Shown piece by piece: positions 14,570 through 27,010 of a DNA stretch of 64,000 nt (its first letter is position 1; the number at the start of each line of letters is the position of its first letter). Origin of the DNA: Hippophae tibetana (lineage: Eukaryota > Streptophyta > Magnoliopsida > Rosales > Elaeagnaceae); contig CM072809.1 of NCBI GenBank assembly GCA_037013495.1, forward strand, positions 8,193,001 through 8,257,000, read 5' to 3'. Below the pieces are notes generated by a model. That model made no database searches and had not been told where the DNA came from. It saw nothing but the letters and a program-made list of their open reading frames with translations. The position numbers were made by a program, and so were the translations under genes.

Positions 14570-15390
14570 TTATTTTCTTTTTCTTATACCTTGTTTTCTA
14601 TAAATATTACATCTCTGTTGATTGTCACCTTGGAGGCAATGAGATCCTAAAAGAAGTACCCCTTGACTATTAATATACCCTAAGAGAATGCATTTTTTTG
14701 GATTTTGGATCCAGCTTTGATGTTTCTTGGATGTTGTACATAATGAAGACAGAACTTCCAAATGCATGTAACAAGAATAATCAATTGGCTTACCAATCCA
14801 TATTTCCATCGATGTCTTTAGATCAATTACTATTCATGATGACCAGTTGATCACATAACATGAGATCTTGATCGCTTTTTCCCAAAATGATTTAGCCATT
14901 ATCGCATTTCTCAACATTGCTCTTGTTGATTCTAACAAGGTTTTATTCATTCGCTTTCCTATATCATTTCTTGATACCTTTTTATTGACAGAAGCTATTA
15001 AATGCATTCTTCTATTGTCTGTCCTCAAGCATTTGATCTTCTTTTTGGATTCAAGTTCCACTCGTGCTTTGAATATTTTGAAAAATGGAAATACGTCTGC
15101 ATTCTTTTTGATTGGATACAACCAACATCTCCTATAACAGTTATCAGTAAAAGACATAAAGTATCTTGCACCTCCTAGGGAAATAATTAGTGCTTTCCAA
15201 ACATTAGAATGGATCAATTTTAAGATAGCTTTGTTCTAGCATTAGAATTGCTAAACTTTAATCTATATTTCTTAATAGTAACACAATGCTCACAAAAGGG
15301 TAATGAAACCTTGTTGAGTCTTGAAAGAATCTTTTGTTATAACAGAATCTTTAAACCTCATTCTAACATATGACCAATCTTATGGTGTCA
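14570..15390 (-). pseudogene. Copia GAG-pre-integrase and integrase relic
   Basis: The start reads HHKIGHM, where the normally invariant Trp before HH has become a TGA stop, followed by FCEHC of the zinc-binding region. The core frame at 15,217-14,834 holds GGARYFMSFTDN (first catalytic Asp), CLRTDNRR (second catalytic Asp) and NKTLLESTRAMLRNA. The frame at 14,809-14,570 carries the C-terminal copia signature IQNPKKCILLGY. Frameshifts separate the parts. Confidence 0.85.
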
Positions 15391-16873
15391 CATTGAAAGT
15401 TTATAAGATTATAGATCTAGTTAACCTAGATGAGGTGAATATGTTATTTTTAATTTTTACTAATTTATAATTTAATAACCTAAACAAAACAACTAGGCAT
15501 GCAAATGCGTGTAAAAATAAGTACGGAAATAAAATAATAACACATGATATTTTTAAGTGGAAACAGCTTAGGTTACAACCATGACCTAAGAGAAAATCAC
15601 TAGTCTACCAGACCACCTAACTTTCCACTATGAAAATCAAATGTTCAAGTACAAACTCACTATTATGCTACCCTCCCTAGAATACTGCCCCAATGTACTT
15701 TACTTATGAGACACTGCTCTATTTTCACAATTTCCAATATTAGCGTGAGCGGTTTTCAAACCAACGTTCCAATAAGCTCATCGCCAATCAGATTGTTCAC
15801 TAATCAACTATAAAATAATTAGCACAAAAAAAACACAAGTACCTGTGTGTGTTCTAGAACAGATTTAATAATGAATAATCATAATTAGATGATTCTAAAC
15901 ATATGTCACTTAAATTAATTCAACTAGTAAATCCTAGAGCAAAAAGATCAAACACAAGTTCAATAAAAATAGCTTCTTTAAAGATTAATAATCAAATCAA
16001 ATAACTATGATATAACAAAAATAATTATTTGATCTAACAATTTAAGAACAAAAATAAAAAACAAGTTATAAGAACATATTATCAAAATATCATAAAAATA
16101 ATTAGGCTTATTAATCAATCAAACATAACCACCAATATTTAATAGATTAACTAAATAAAGAGGCCTAAAGAATTATGATATTATATTTATAAAAAAAAGA
16201 TAGAGAAATTAAGAAGATTGGAATAATTCTCTTGTGTGGTTGATTGAAACAATGATCAATGAGTTTTATTTATAGGAAAAATTAAAACCCTTAATCATAT
16301 GTAATTGATAAATATCTTTTCTATTACAAATAAGATTAATAATACTCATTAATTACGAAAACTTCTATATGATTGATAAATATATTTTCTATTTGAAATA
16401 GGATTAGTAATACTCACTAATTAAGAATATTCTTATTTAAAAAAGAGTTCTTTTAAAATAGATTTTATGTTATCTTTTATGCTAAAGATTTCAATTATAA
16501 TTTAGAGTATATCTTATCTAATATATTTTAAAAATAGATTTGATGTTATCTTTTATGATAAGGATTTTAACTATAATTTAGAGTATATCTTATCTAATAT
16601 CTTTTAGTATATCATATTTTAGAGTATATCTTATATCTTATCTCTTAGCATATCTTATTTCATATTTTAGCACTAAAAATAATTTCAGATTTATAAGCAT
16701 GTGTTTTTAAATGTATAAATATAATCTTATATGTTGTAGTTATCAAAGATATACCTGAAATAAAATTATCTAAAACTCGAGAATTTGTTTGGTTTTTCTC
16801 AATAAACTTGATAGCAGGCTCAAAAAAAATTTACAGATAAATATTTTATTTACGAAAATAACCAACACTCATA
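15389..16873 (-). mobile_element. Solo LTR, copy 2, nested in the copia relic
   Basis: On the minus strand it runs TGTTGGTTATTTTCG ... TATAAACTTTCA, matching copy 1 at 10,572-11,835. It interrupts the copia reading frame just before HHKIGHM. Flanking 5-mers ATGAG and ATGTG may be a decayed target duplication. A promoter-like CTATAAATAAAAC lies near 16,265-16,280 on the minus strand, followed by a pyrimidine-rich leader, as expected for the U3/R part of an LTR. Two local duplications enlarge it relative to copy 1. Confidence 0.65.
16300..16660. repeat. Two local tandem duplications inside the solo LTR
   Basis: A unit of about 75 bp (GATTGATAAATAT...TAATACTCA) occurs twice at about 16,305-16,440. 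A second unit (TTGATGTTATCTTTTATG...TATCTTATCTAATAT) occurs twice at about 16,460-16,605, followed by a partial third. They account for most of the length difference from copy 1. Confidence 0.6.
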
Positions 16874-17349
16874 GTCCTTATACACATAATCATTAATTCT
16901 TCTACCAAACTTTCCAACGCAATAAATAATTCTCCTTCTTGTTGTGTTTCTCCTTTAGGCATGTATATATTTTTAGCTATCTTTTTCACTTTCATCACCA
17001 TAAGCATGCCTTTGACTATCTTCATGATTCCATCTTTAACATAGGTTTTGCACCCATTACTATCTAATTGTCCTTAAGAAAATAGATTTTTATTTATGTA
17101 TATCATGTTTTATACCTCTTGAATAGTACGAATTGTACAATCATACATTTTCAATTTTATGGTACCGATACTAGCAATCTCCAAGGTATGATCGTTTCCT
17201 ATTAACAAATATCCTTTTGAGATAGGTTTGTATTGGAGGAATCATTCTTTCTATGGGGTTGTATGCCATGTAACTCCTAAGTCCATAAGTAGGCATCAAT
17301 GAATCTTTCTCTACCTTCAATAACCATCATCTGAGGTACTTGTTACACA

Positions 17350-18065
17350 ACCCTGAGCTTTGATGACTCACGACGTTTTCCTTTAGCTTCTTCGTTCTTC
17401 TTAAGATGCCAATACTCCATTTTATAGTTCTTTTTCTTGCCATAGTGATAACATTTATCATTCTTCTTATTTCTAAATTTTGATCTACTCTGATTTTGAC
17501 TCATATTGAGGCCACATTCTGTTGATCTCTCTCTCTCATTATTGTCAAAGCTTTGACCTGTTGTGAGCTTCCTAGTCTATCTTCTTTGTTCTTGAACCAA
17601 CTTTCTTCTTCAAGAATCGCAACTACAATATAATTGAATACTAGTATTTCTAGTGTGTTGATTATGTTGATAATGAATTGATCGTACGAATTAGTTAGAC
17701 TTTGAAGTAAAATTTCAACAAATTCACCTATCCCTATCTTATGTTCGATTGTTGTGAGCTATGAAAATAAAGTGTTGATATGGTTGGTCATTGAAATTGA
17801 CTTTATCATCCGAATGATATAAAGCTTTCTCTTTAAGAAGATTTTATTTTGTAGTAATTTGGTCTCGTATAACTTTGTTAGTGTATCTCATATCTCTTTT
17901 ATAGTCTATTTCTCTACCAAACTTGGCAATACTCCATCAGCTATTGTTAGCTAGGTGTAGAGTAGCAATAACATTGCTATCCATCTCGTTCTATTTTTTG
18001 ACATCTAGTATATCCACTGGCCTATCTCCATTTGTTGTCGAGTAATTATCTTTTTTAAAAATTAT
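17350..18065 (-). pseudogene. Copia gag relic
   Basis: Minus-strand pieces read VIATLHLA, then LQSLTNSYDQFIINI-like and ILEEESWFKNK-like stretches, and a degenerate zinc knuckle near 17,430 (KCYHYGKKKNYK). This is the plant copia UBN2-type gag. Stops are present. Confidence 0.65.
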
Positions 18066-18069
18066 TTTT

Positions 18070-19700
18070 ATTCTCGTTTTTCATAATAAGAAATTATTCG
18101 CAATGATTTTTTCTATTTCATACTTCGTTGTCATTGTTAAATATGCCTATTTTTTGCTAATTAAATATAACTATAGCACAAAAAATGTGCTATAAATACC
18201 ACCGTTAGTATGTCGTGGTAAAGGTTTCCCAATTATAGCTAAAGTAGGAATTATAAAAATGTGAATTTTATATTAAAAAGATTTCAAGTAAACTAGATAC
18301 ATAATGATAGGTAAATCGTAGAAAGATTTTATTGTATCAGAAGGATTATAACAACTTTTTCTAAAATAAGTAGGTCATAATTTATAACACTCTCTCTTAA
18401 AATTGGAAAAAAATACAAAAAAAAGAAGAAGAAGATAAAAGTATTTATAAAAGCCCTTTTTAATTTAAATTTTATAATAGTTTCTCCTTTTCGCTGTATA
18501 TGTATATAGATGATATAGTTCTAATGAAGAGGAAGCATGTATATATAGTGGAGGAAGGCCGTAAGTTTGTGGCGATAAATCAATAAAAAATTATCTATAA
18601 ATACATTAATTTCAAAGCCACTATATTCGACTTTAACAAAAGCATTATATTTGATTGTATATTAGTTGTCATTCTTATCTCTTAAAGACTTTTCAAAGTC
18701 TTAACAATGAACCAATAAGCTTCCTTAATTATTAAGATTGTCACCCTAAGTCACAAAAGTGACTACTTCAACACAACTTGTTTATTTAAACTTATTAGTA
18801 ATTTAATCCCTCTATTTTTATCAAAACAGACAATTTTTCAAGTAATTATTAAAATGAGAAAGATATTTTTATTTTAAAAAATATATTAATACTCTATATT
18901 TTTATCTAAAAAAATATACTAATAGTCTTGTTATAATATAAAAAATATATATATTTTATTTTTGTAATTTATTGTTAGAGTTTATGTGATTTATAAAAAT
19001 TAAATATTTTATTATAAAAAATAGACTTTATTCCAACAACTACTAAAGTAGATTGTTTGAATAATTATGAAATTTTAAATACTTATTTTTAATAATTATA
19101 TGATTAATAGTGATTAATTTTAAAATTATAGGATTAAATGACTTTTTTCACACACAAAAATGAGACCTTTTGTGCACTTTGTCTTTTTTATTTATTTATC
19201 AAAGTTTATAATTTCAAACCATATATATTATATTATAAATAAATTTATAAAAAAAAAATGATGATAAGATTTGTCTCTTTTCGTCTATGGTTACAGGTTT
19301 GATCTTAGAAAAGAAAAAAAAAATTTATTTTTATGTCAATTTGAGTATACATTTCTAAGTTTCTTAAATGAGAAACGTTTCCTTTTTGACCTGAGATACC
19401 CAAAATTAGAAATATACGTACAAATAATATGTTAAAAGTTCTTTTACAACAATTAAATGTAGCCATGTAAATATTAGCTGTACTCGAGCTTCCACAAATC
19501 AGCAAAATATCAAAAGAAATCTAGCTGATGATGCAGCTCGTCAGTTTTTTTCCCTCTCTCATTTCTTTCATTAAGTTATTAGTAGCCTGAATATTTCATA
19601 GACAATTTCCAATAATTCTCTAACGTATCTTCATTTCCTCCTGAAGATATTGCGAATCACTTCAGCTTGTTCCTGCTTCAAGGTTTTCTCTGCTTTCTGT
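18070..19700. other. AT-rich spacer 3' of the pseudokinase gene
   Basis: No gene is supported. A 66-codon frame at 19,305-19,505 is not recognisable. A short palindrome TAGCACAAAAAATGTGCTA lies near 18,173-18,192. Confidence 0.45.
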
Positions 19701-19713
19701 CACGGATTGATAC

Positions 19714-22700
19714 TCATTTTGGGGATGGTTGCATGGAACAAAGCCTCTCTCCTTTAAGGTAAGAAATAACCTGAAAAAAGAGAATAAAAGATAGAGTAAT
19801 AACAGTCGGTAATTGAGAAGTAAAAACTTCAAGAAAATAAGAAAATAGAACCTCGCTCATGCAGGGTAGTGCATCTGGGTTAGTACTTGTGCACTCAAAA
19901 GCAGTACACATTACCAAAAACATTTCATGCATGTTCAAATCCTTCGTGTCTTGATCTTCGTCTATTAACTCGTGGAATGCCCTTTCTAGTAATAGTGGAC
20001 GAGCCTGTCAAAAAAAAAAATATGCTTATGGAGCAAAAATAAGTGTTCACTACCTAAGAATTAAAAGAAAACTCAAATTTCAAATTTAAAACCAACCCAT
20101 TTGATCAAAGAATCATCATCCTTTGCCACAGAGCTTCGACAGAACATTCTCAAAAGCAGGACTCCAAAAGATCGAACATCAGACTTTACTTGAGACATCA
20201 TTTCATGGTCTAAATGATCCTGAATTGAGCACCTTTTTAACACCAAAAGATTAATTACTGCTTTAGTCCAAGTGTGCTTTAGCTACCATTTTTAAGCTAG
20301 GACCTTCTTTTACCAAAAAAAAAGTTTTAAAGTGTGATATATATCAAATGAGGACATGATGGGGTTAAGCATGATTAAACATTGCAATTAGACCCATAAC
20401 ATTGTATCGAAAGAGACCCTATCATGTCAATTGTATATGATGTATAATCGTGCTCAATAATTAAGGTATAAAACCAACCTTTCTTTGTAGAATGGCCATG
20501 TCTGCTTAAGACTCAGCCAAGTAGCTCGTCCAAAGCCAGAGATCTGTAAAAAAATATAGGCAGAAAGTTACACCCAGAAGAAAGCCAAAGATTTTTTTTT
20601 ATCAAACAGTAATCGGCGTATTTTGAACATGTGACCTACACCATCTACAATTTGATTAAAAAAAAAAAATCTAAGTTCGGTTTGTATATTAGGATTTTGT
20701 TTTCACCTGTGGACACAAGTCGGAACCCAAAAAAATATTGGTTTGCAGTAATTCACCATGAATAATGGGCCCTCTAGGACACTCTTCATGCATATACCGA
20801 ACTCCTCTAGCTATTCCTCGAGCTATCTTCAGTTTCTCTTTAAATGCCAACTCTGTACTAACTATTATCAGTAAGAAGCAGACTTCTCAATTCAATATGA
20901 AGAGTAAACAAAAGGGGTATACTTGTATATATATTCACACTAACATATGAGATATAGTACTAAAAGCCATGTTTCAATACGAGTTAACTATGTTTTCTTG
21001 TCGCGGTTACAAATATATATATTATTTCATGTTACGTATACGTCCATTTAGTAAATTCCATGAATATAATCGACAGAACATGTAAAATTAAATCAAAATA
21101 CTTGAACAAAATGTACGTCACATATGTAATTTAATTAAAATCTATTTTTAAAATTTACTATACGTGTATTTAATTAAACTCTATTAATAAAATTGAAATC
21201 ACATCCGTCTGACAAAGTAAACTTTTATAAAAACAAGCGATTTTAATTTTTTGAATATCTTAAATTGTTATTTTACATCACTTAAAAAATGTATAAATAA
21301 AAAAAAAGTTTGTTATTTATTCTAAATACTAAAAGACACTCATTTTTATGGAAGAGAAGATACCTAAACAAATGCGATGATACTACATGCGTGTGTGTGA
21401 TGATGTGTCATTTTATTTTATTTATTAAAATATTTTTTTACTTAGAAAATAGTCGTTATTTTTTTTTATTCAAAAATATTTATTAAATAACCGTTATTCT
21501 TTTTTACTCAGAAAATGAATGTTATTATTCTTTATTTAGAAAAATGATTTTTACTATCTCTATCCAGACATGACCGTTATTATCATAATGACCACACGTT
21601 TTTTGAAACCTATAAATAGAGGGTCTCAACACTCAGTTTCTACACAACAATTTGAAAACATATCTCACTAAGAAAAAAACTCTGGGAAAGAAAAAGAAGA
21701 AAATCTTAAATTATTTTGAGTTTTCTGAGTAACAAAATTTTACAGGTGTGATATTCCGGTTTTCATCAGTGCAGTTAAGTTTCGATACAAAAAAAAAAAA
21801 GATTCTAGATTGTTTTATTATGGAGACGATGAGACTCTATTTGCTTGCGGAAGTTTGAGCAGAGCCACAAAACGTCTTAAAGAGAGCGATGTAGTCCGCG
21901 ATTCAATACAAACAGTTTATTTCAAATTATCGATAATATCGTTCCTACGTTGTTTTCAGATACTTGTTTCAACAAGATGTGTGATTTAATTAAACTCCTT
22001 TAAATAAAGTGACGAAAAAGACATATGCCACATGAAACAATATGTTAAGAGTTGGGACATAAAATTACAATAGGTTGGATAAAAAAACATAATTTCAATA
22101 CTGGTAAGGTTTTCAGAGTAAAAAACAGAAAACTTACGATTATTACCACCAAGATTTTGATCCAGAGTCCCTCTTTCTGTAGAAGGGAATACTAAAACAG
22201 TAGAATTCTCACTAAGGAAGTAACCACTCAGCCTCAGTATATTCTTATGGTGCATATTCAAAGATGCTTTCATTTCAGCATTAAGAATTGATCCACTTGA
22301 ATCCCCTCTAATAATCTTGATCAAAAAACGAGAATTATTAAAAGGCAAAAAACCCTCATGCATTTTAACATTCTCTATACCTACAGAGAACATCCTTTTG
22401 CTGAAATCTGGTCTAATCTCTTCAATCACTTCTTTTTTAAGCAGCACTGGAGGTCCTTGTACAAAATCAACTTCACCAAATAACAAAGTTCTTTGTGTTT
22501 GAGACTGAGGTTTAAACTTATTAGGATCTCCCTCTTCTTTTCTTGAACTCTCAAGAACAGAATGCAAACACTTCGGAGATGAAGGTGGGGAACTAGAAGA
22601 ATTAACATGGGATTTCTCTGATAAAGTAATTGACTCATCTTTAAGATTTAGAGATTTGAGTTTGGACTTTTCTTCAGTGGGTATCGATCTTGCTCGTCTA

Positions 22701-24215
22701 TTATTTCTGGTCAAGTACTTATGATAAATGGCTTCTCCATCATCGCTCACTGAAACTATATTACAGTTTCGTTTAGTACTGAGTTGCAAACTCAGATCAT
22801 TAGCAAAGCACCTACAACAACAAATTAACATTCTCAATTGACTCACCATCTCGATCTATAATTTTTTTTTCTTTTATAAATAAACCTATCATCATATATT
22901 GAAAAACATCGATAGACATCTCTTAGCATAATTCAAAAAGATATTTGTTGTAATTCTCATTTTTTTTGTCTGTTAGTAAGTTTGAGTTTGATTGGCTGCA
23001 ACATACTATTAATGAACCAACAATATATTTACCCTCTACCACTCTTGCTAAATTGTGAGCTCGAACAATGTAACTTAACATTGAAAATTAATCAACTCAA
23101 TAAATGAAATAATTGAAAGATGTAAAAAAAAAATAAAGTGATTGAAGTGTATAGATAATATTTGTGTGATTAGAATTATTTTTTAGTTTTATATTTATGT
23201 GGGTGATGATTATAAATAACTTATCTTACATTTGGTTTAATCATCCCTTCAAAAATAAAAAAAATCTTTGTATTCTTAATTTGAGTATGAGTAAAGAGTT
23301 TTCTCTTTTAGTGTTTGTATTTCTTTTCAATTTATAAGTTACCTTTGAAAGTTGTTATAATGTCTTTTATTGTGGGTATAATACAAGTAGTTTATTTATA
23401 TGTTTGAATCCAATATTAATAAATTTAGAGTTGTATATTCTAAATTTTACTCAACAACTAACATTTAAAACTCAACAATTTTAAGTTATACAAGTTGAAA
23501 AAAATAGAGACAGTGATACATATTATGAATTGGGGAGAGAGAAAGGAGATTAAGGAAGAGAGACCTATCCATTACAATCCAAGTGGCTCTGGCACTATTT
23601 GCTTCCTTCATCACAATATAATTAGGTCCAGTGCCGGCAGCAATTTTCACCTGAAACTTTACCTGTCATTCAAGATAGTTAGTAATATAATTAATAACTG
23701 TTTATAATTACATACTGAATTGGTGATCATCTTAATTCACACACAAATTTTTGACTTAATTACCCTCTATATATATAGCCTTGTTTCAAAATTTAATTTC
23801 TTAAGTAAAATATGCAAATTTTATTATAAAACTGCACTGAGTTTTACATATATCATATTCTATGCCTTACTCCATAGTTTTCACAACTAAGATAAAAAGG
23901 CTTGAATATCTTAGCATAAGCTTCCTCTCTTTGACTAATCTCTCGGTGAAGAAACTCGAAATATGATGAACGGCCTTCACATAACTGGCTATTTCGATGA
24001 TTTTCCACACAAGAGAAGGTTGTGTGGGAATGAGATGATATAAGCTCTGGTGCATCCTTGTGGAGTAGGGTGAGTACAATAACTTCATCTTCTGGTCTAA
24101 TCACATCATACATAGCCTTCCATAGTGGTGCCATTCCTTTCTTTTCTGTGAAGGTTTTGATTCCTTCTAAAACAACAATCACTCTTTGTTTAATTCCTCT
24201 TCTTTTACTAATCAT
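19714..24215 (-). CDS. USP-domain pseudokinase (inactive receptor-like cytoplasmic kinase type)
   Basis: Eight exons join in phase: 24215-23871, 23662-23565, 22811-22138, 20861-20707, 20543-20479, 20232-20097, 20004-19852 and 19770-19714, giving 1,683 nt and 560 residues. Residues 1 to about 175 form a universal stress protein-like alpha/beta fold (KQRVIVVLEG, VKFQVKIAAGTGPNYI, TWIVMD, KRNCNIVSV). A charged, serine-rich linker follows. From about residue 265 there is a kinase fold that cannot be catalytic: no glycine-rich loop, HRD replaced by HGE (407-409), and DFG replaced by GFG (427-429). Lys313 (FLIK) and Asn414 (TNIF) remain. Arabidopsis relatives are annotated as inactive kinases with an adenine-nucleotide-hydrolase-like domain. 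A scaffold or signalling role is inferred. An ATG at 22,849 lies in intron 2 and is not the start, because the USP fold continues across exons 1-3. All introns are GT-AG and no lesion is seen. Confidence 0.88.
21350..21975 (+). mobile_element. LTR-like insertion in pseudokinase intron 3
   Basis: Inside the 1.28-kb third intron lies sequence unlike a plant intron. It has three or four copies of a unit around ACTCAGAAAATG...CCGTTATTATT (21,440-21,590), a strong TATA box CCTATAAATAGAGGG (about 21,609-21,623), a leader-like purine-rich stretch, and an end reading TTGTTTCAACA. These are features of a solo LTR lying on the plus strand, antisense to the host gene. Exact ends and target duplication were not resolved. 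Confidence 0.45.
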
Positions 24216-24249
24216 AGTCTTGTGAGGATATCAATTGGTATATTATTTC

Positions 24250-26620
24250 TTGATTAGTTATGTGTTGAAAGTATTTCAATCCATATATCATTTCTAGTCA
24301 TTTTACCTGTTGATTCCAATTTAGGTACTAACGTCTCACATTGTTTGAACCAATATATCTTTTGTTTTCTTCTTACTAGTAGCCGCCTCACAGGGCATCC
24401 TACTAATCAGGTTGTACATTACTAGGTCGTCTCAAGTTTAATATTTCTCATTTATTTCAATATCTCTACTTTGGATTTTATGAACCAGACAATGCTTAAT
24501 TGCCTTACTTTAAAATTTACTAGGAAAGGAAAATATTGATTCATAGCTCAATAAACTGTATAAATTAACTATCATCCAATCAAGTTTAAATCTTAATGTA
24601 ATATTTTGAAAATGACTTGTAGTTAAGATAGTATGACTTTCCAACTCAATTATCATAAATCTAAGTTTAAATTTTACTTTATTTAATAAAAAAAGAAAAT
24701 TTCAGTATCTTTTTCTTAAAAAAGAAATTGTGCAAATTAACTAGGCCAACTTTTCATTAATACTTAAATTAAAAAGATTAAATCATTTAATTAATATCTT
24801 TTTTATATAAATACAATATTAAAGGACACTAATAGCGAAAAAATTTACTCTGATGTCTTCACATCCATTAGATGAAACATTTGAGATTAGAGATGTCAAA
24901 AAGATATAGAGTTTTATGGATATTTTTTCCAAGTGATCTACTCTGAATCGAATCATAATAGATCATTTTTAGATCGAATCGAATCATGATGGATTAGAAT
25001 GGATCAATCAATGGATTAGACTAAATCATTTTGTTTTTTTTAAACAATAAATAAATAATTATAAAAATTAATGGATCAGATTAAATTTAAATTTTTTTAA
25101 AACTAAAAAAATCATAATTTTCTAAGATACTTTACTAATTTTTACAATTATTATTTTAAAAAATTACACTATAAATAATCATTTTTAAAATTTATTTCTC
25201 TTAATTTTTTATGAATATAATTTTCTCTCTTTTAAAATTTTAATAAATCTATTTATTATTATTTAAAATTTATGAAATAAAAATTCAATTTTTATCGCAT
25301 TCATAACTATTTTTTTTATATTTATTATAAATGATATTATTTTTTAAATCTATCATAATTTGTTAAAAATAAATAAGACACTTTCTAAAAAAAGTAAGAA
25401 AGTAATTTTCTACCACATATAATATTCTCTTATTTTTTTTAAATTTATTAATCCAAATATATAATGCATCATATTAAATAATATTTTAATATAAAATAAA
25501 ATAAAAATTAAAACAACTTGAATTAAGCTATGTATTAATAATTGATTTGATCTTTTTGATTCACGAATCAAAATAAATTAAATTAAATTGAATATTTTGA
25601 ATTATCGTTCGAGAGTTTGCAACTATTATATAGTATAGTTTAAGTTTTACATATTTCATAAAATAAAAAATATATTTAATGTTATTAGTTAGAGAGGAAT
25701 AAAAATTTAGTGTAATTTTAATATAAAATATAATATAATATAATACAAAGGATCGGATTGAAGATAACTAAACTTTCTTTAGAAACCAACAAAAAAGAGG
25801 AATTACTTTAATCAAAGTATTCAATATTATGCTTGTGTTTGTAATTATCTCATACAAGGAGGCTTAAGTTAAGACATGTGATTTTAGAATTTATTAAGCA
25901 CTCGTGTAACACGAATTATAATTAGAAATATTTATTTTATTCTCTTTTATTAATTATTAAATTAATTAATTAATTATATATTACTATTAATTAAAATTTT
26001 ATATTATTAAAAACTAAAAAATATAATTAAAAATACATAAAGATAAACATTAATTCGATTGCATCCTATTTCTAATTCAAGTATAAATTATATTATAATT
26101 ATAATTTTATGTTTTATTAGTATTTTTTAGTTATTTTATATTATGTAGTTAATTTTAATTTATTGTATGTAATAAAGATTTAACCATATTTTTAACATTT
26201 TGATAAATTATTGTTTTAATTTATATTAAATTTTTAATTTTATGTAGTATTAGTAATTTTTTAGTCATTTTGTATCATATATTTAATTTTAATTTTTTAT
26301 ATGTAATGAAAATTTAATGATATTTCTAAAATTAAAAAAACAAGAAGTTAAAGTTGTAAATTTGCATAGGAGATAATCTTAGTATACAACACATGGAAAA
26401 CAAGGAAACAAAGAAATTGGATTGTTATAAAACATGTGAAGTAATCCTGTGCACACTAAATGCATATAGTCCAAACTCCAAAGCCGTCTAGCTTAGGATC
26501 TGTCTTTAAGTGTGAAAATTATAAGACTTTAAACATACCACCATAGTCAGACGGATCTAGCTCTCAACATTCTAACATTGAGGTATCTGGCTCCAGATGC
26601 TATTAATAAATAATTAATAA
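24250..26620. other. AT-rich intergenic DNA
   Basis: No gene is seen. Near 24,930-25,030 there are several short copies of the motif GAATCGAATCAT/GGATTAGA, in part inverted, which suggests a degenerate MITE. A matching inverted tract may lie near 25,540-25,620. Otherwise low complexity. Confidence 0.4.
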
Positions 26621-26622
26621 TA

Positions 26623-26996
26623 TGATGGGTGCGAAAAACGCACCAGACTTCACGCGTTCGCAGAGAAGAAAGAAGAGGGTTAGGGCTGATCCTAGAGCAA
26701 CGATCATGCTCAAAAGAGTTGGGGAACACCCGATCGGTTAGCGAGAAACCACTCAAGCAGTTAGAAGAACTCTGACAGGTATGAAGGGCGCGTAGGTGAG
26801 TCCGTAGCATCTCTGTTGATTTTCTGTTACGATCCAACTGAATTAGTGAAATCAATGTAATTTCCTTTCAATAATCTGATCTGTAAGTCTATATAAATGC
26901 CAAGGAATCCAGAGAATGTATATATGAGAATGAAGATTTAATTTCCCTCCTCTGTGTGTCATCTTCTTCAATTAGAACCAAAATTAATCCCTAACA
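26623..26996 (+). repeat. Gypsy 5' LTR
   Basis: 374 bp, TG...CA ends. Near the middle it holds an inverted CGAAAAACGCACC-type start, and about 90 bp before its end CTATATAAATG, the likely TATA box of the element. Confidence 0.95.
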
Positions 26997-26997
26997 G

Positions 26998-27009
26998 TGG
27001 TATCAAAGC
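26998..27009 (+). promoter_or_regulatory. Gypsy primer-binding site
   Basis: TGGTATCAAAGC begins one base after the LTR. It differs at one position from the usual plant initiator-Met primer site TGGTATCAGAGC. Confidence 0.85.
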
Positions 27010-27010
27010 C

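Larger units (their letters stand above)
13560..18065 (-). mobile_element. Decayed Ty1/copia element with nested solo LTR
   Basis: Read on the minus strand the order is gag (about 18,060-17,350), zinc-knuckle remnant (about 17,430), a gap filled by a solo LTR (16,873-15,389), GAG-pre-integrase (about 15,390-15,240), integrase (15,217-14,570), then reverse transcriptase and RNase H (about 14,300-13,560). Frameshifts and stops occur throughout. LTRs of the element itself were not found on either side. The order gag-integrase-RT-RNase H is diagnostic of copia. Confidence 0.85.

Noticed and set aside
14868..15137. Plus-strand frame of 89 codons
   Set aside because: It is the complement of the copia integrase frame on the minus strand.
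22138..22849. Separate 287-residue gene starting at ATG 22,849
   Set aside because: Residues before CFANDLS come from intron 2; an AG acceptor at 22,812 and correct phase join this exon to the USP exons upstream.
26998..27009. tRNA gene fragment
   Set aside because: The match to tRNA is only the 12-base primer-binding site of the retrotransposon; the similar matches at 34.7, 36.0 and 48.6 kb are the same kind of site.
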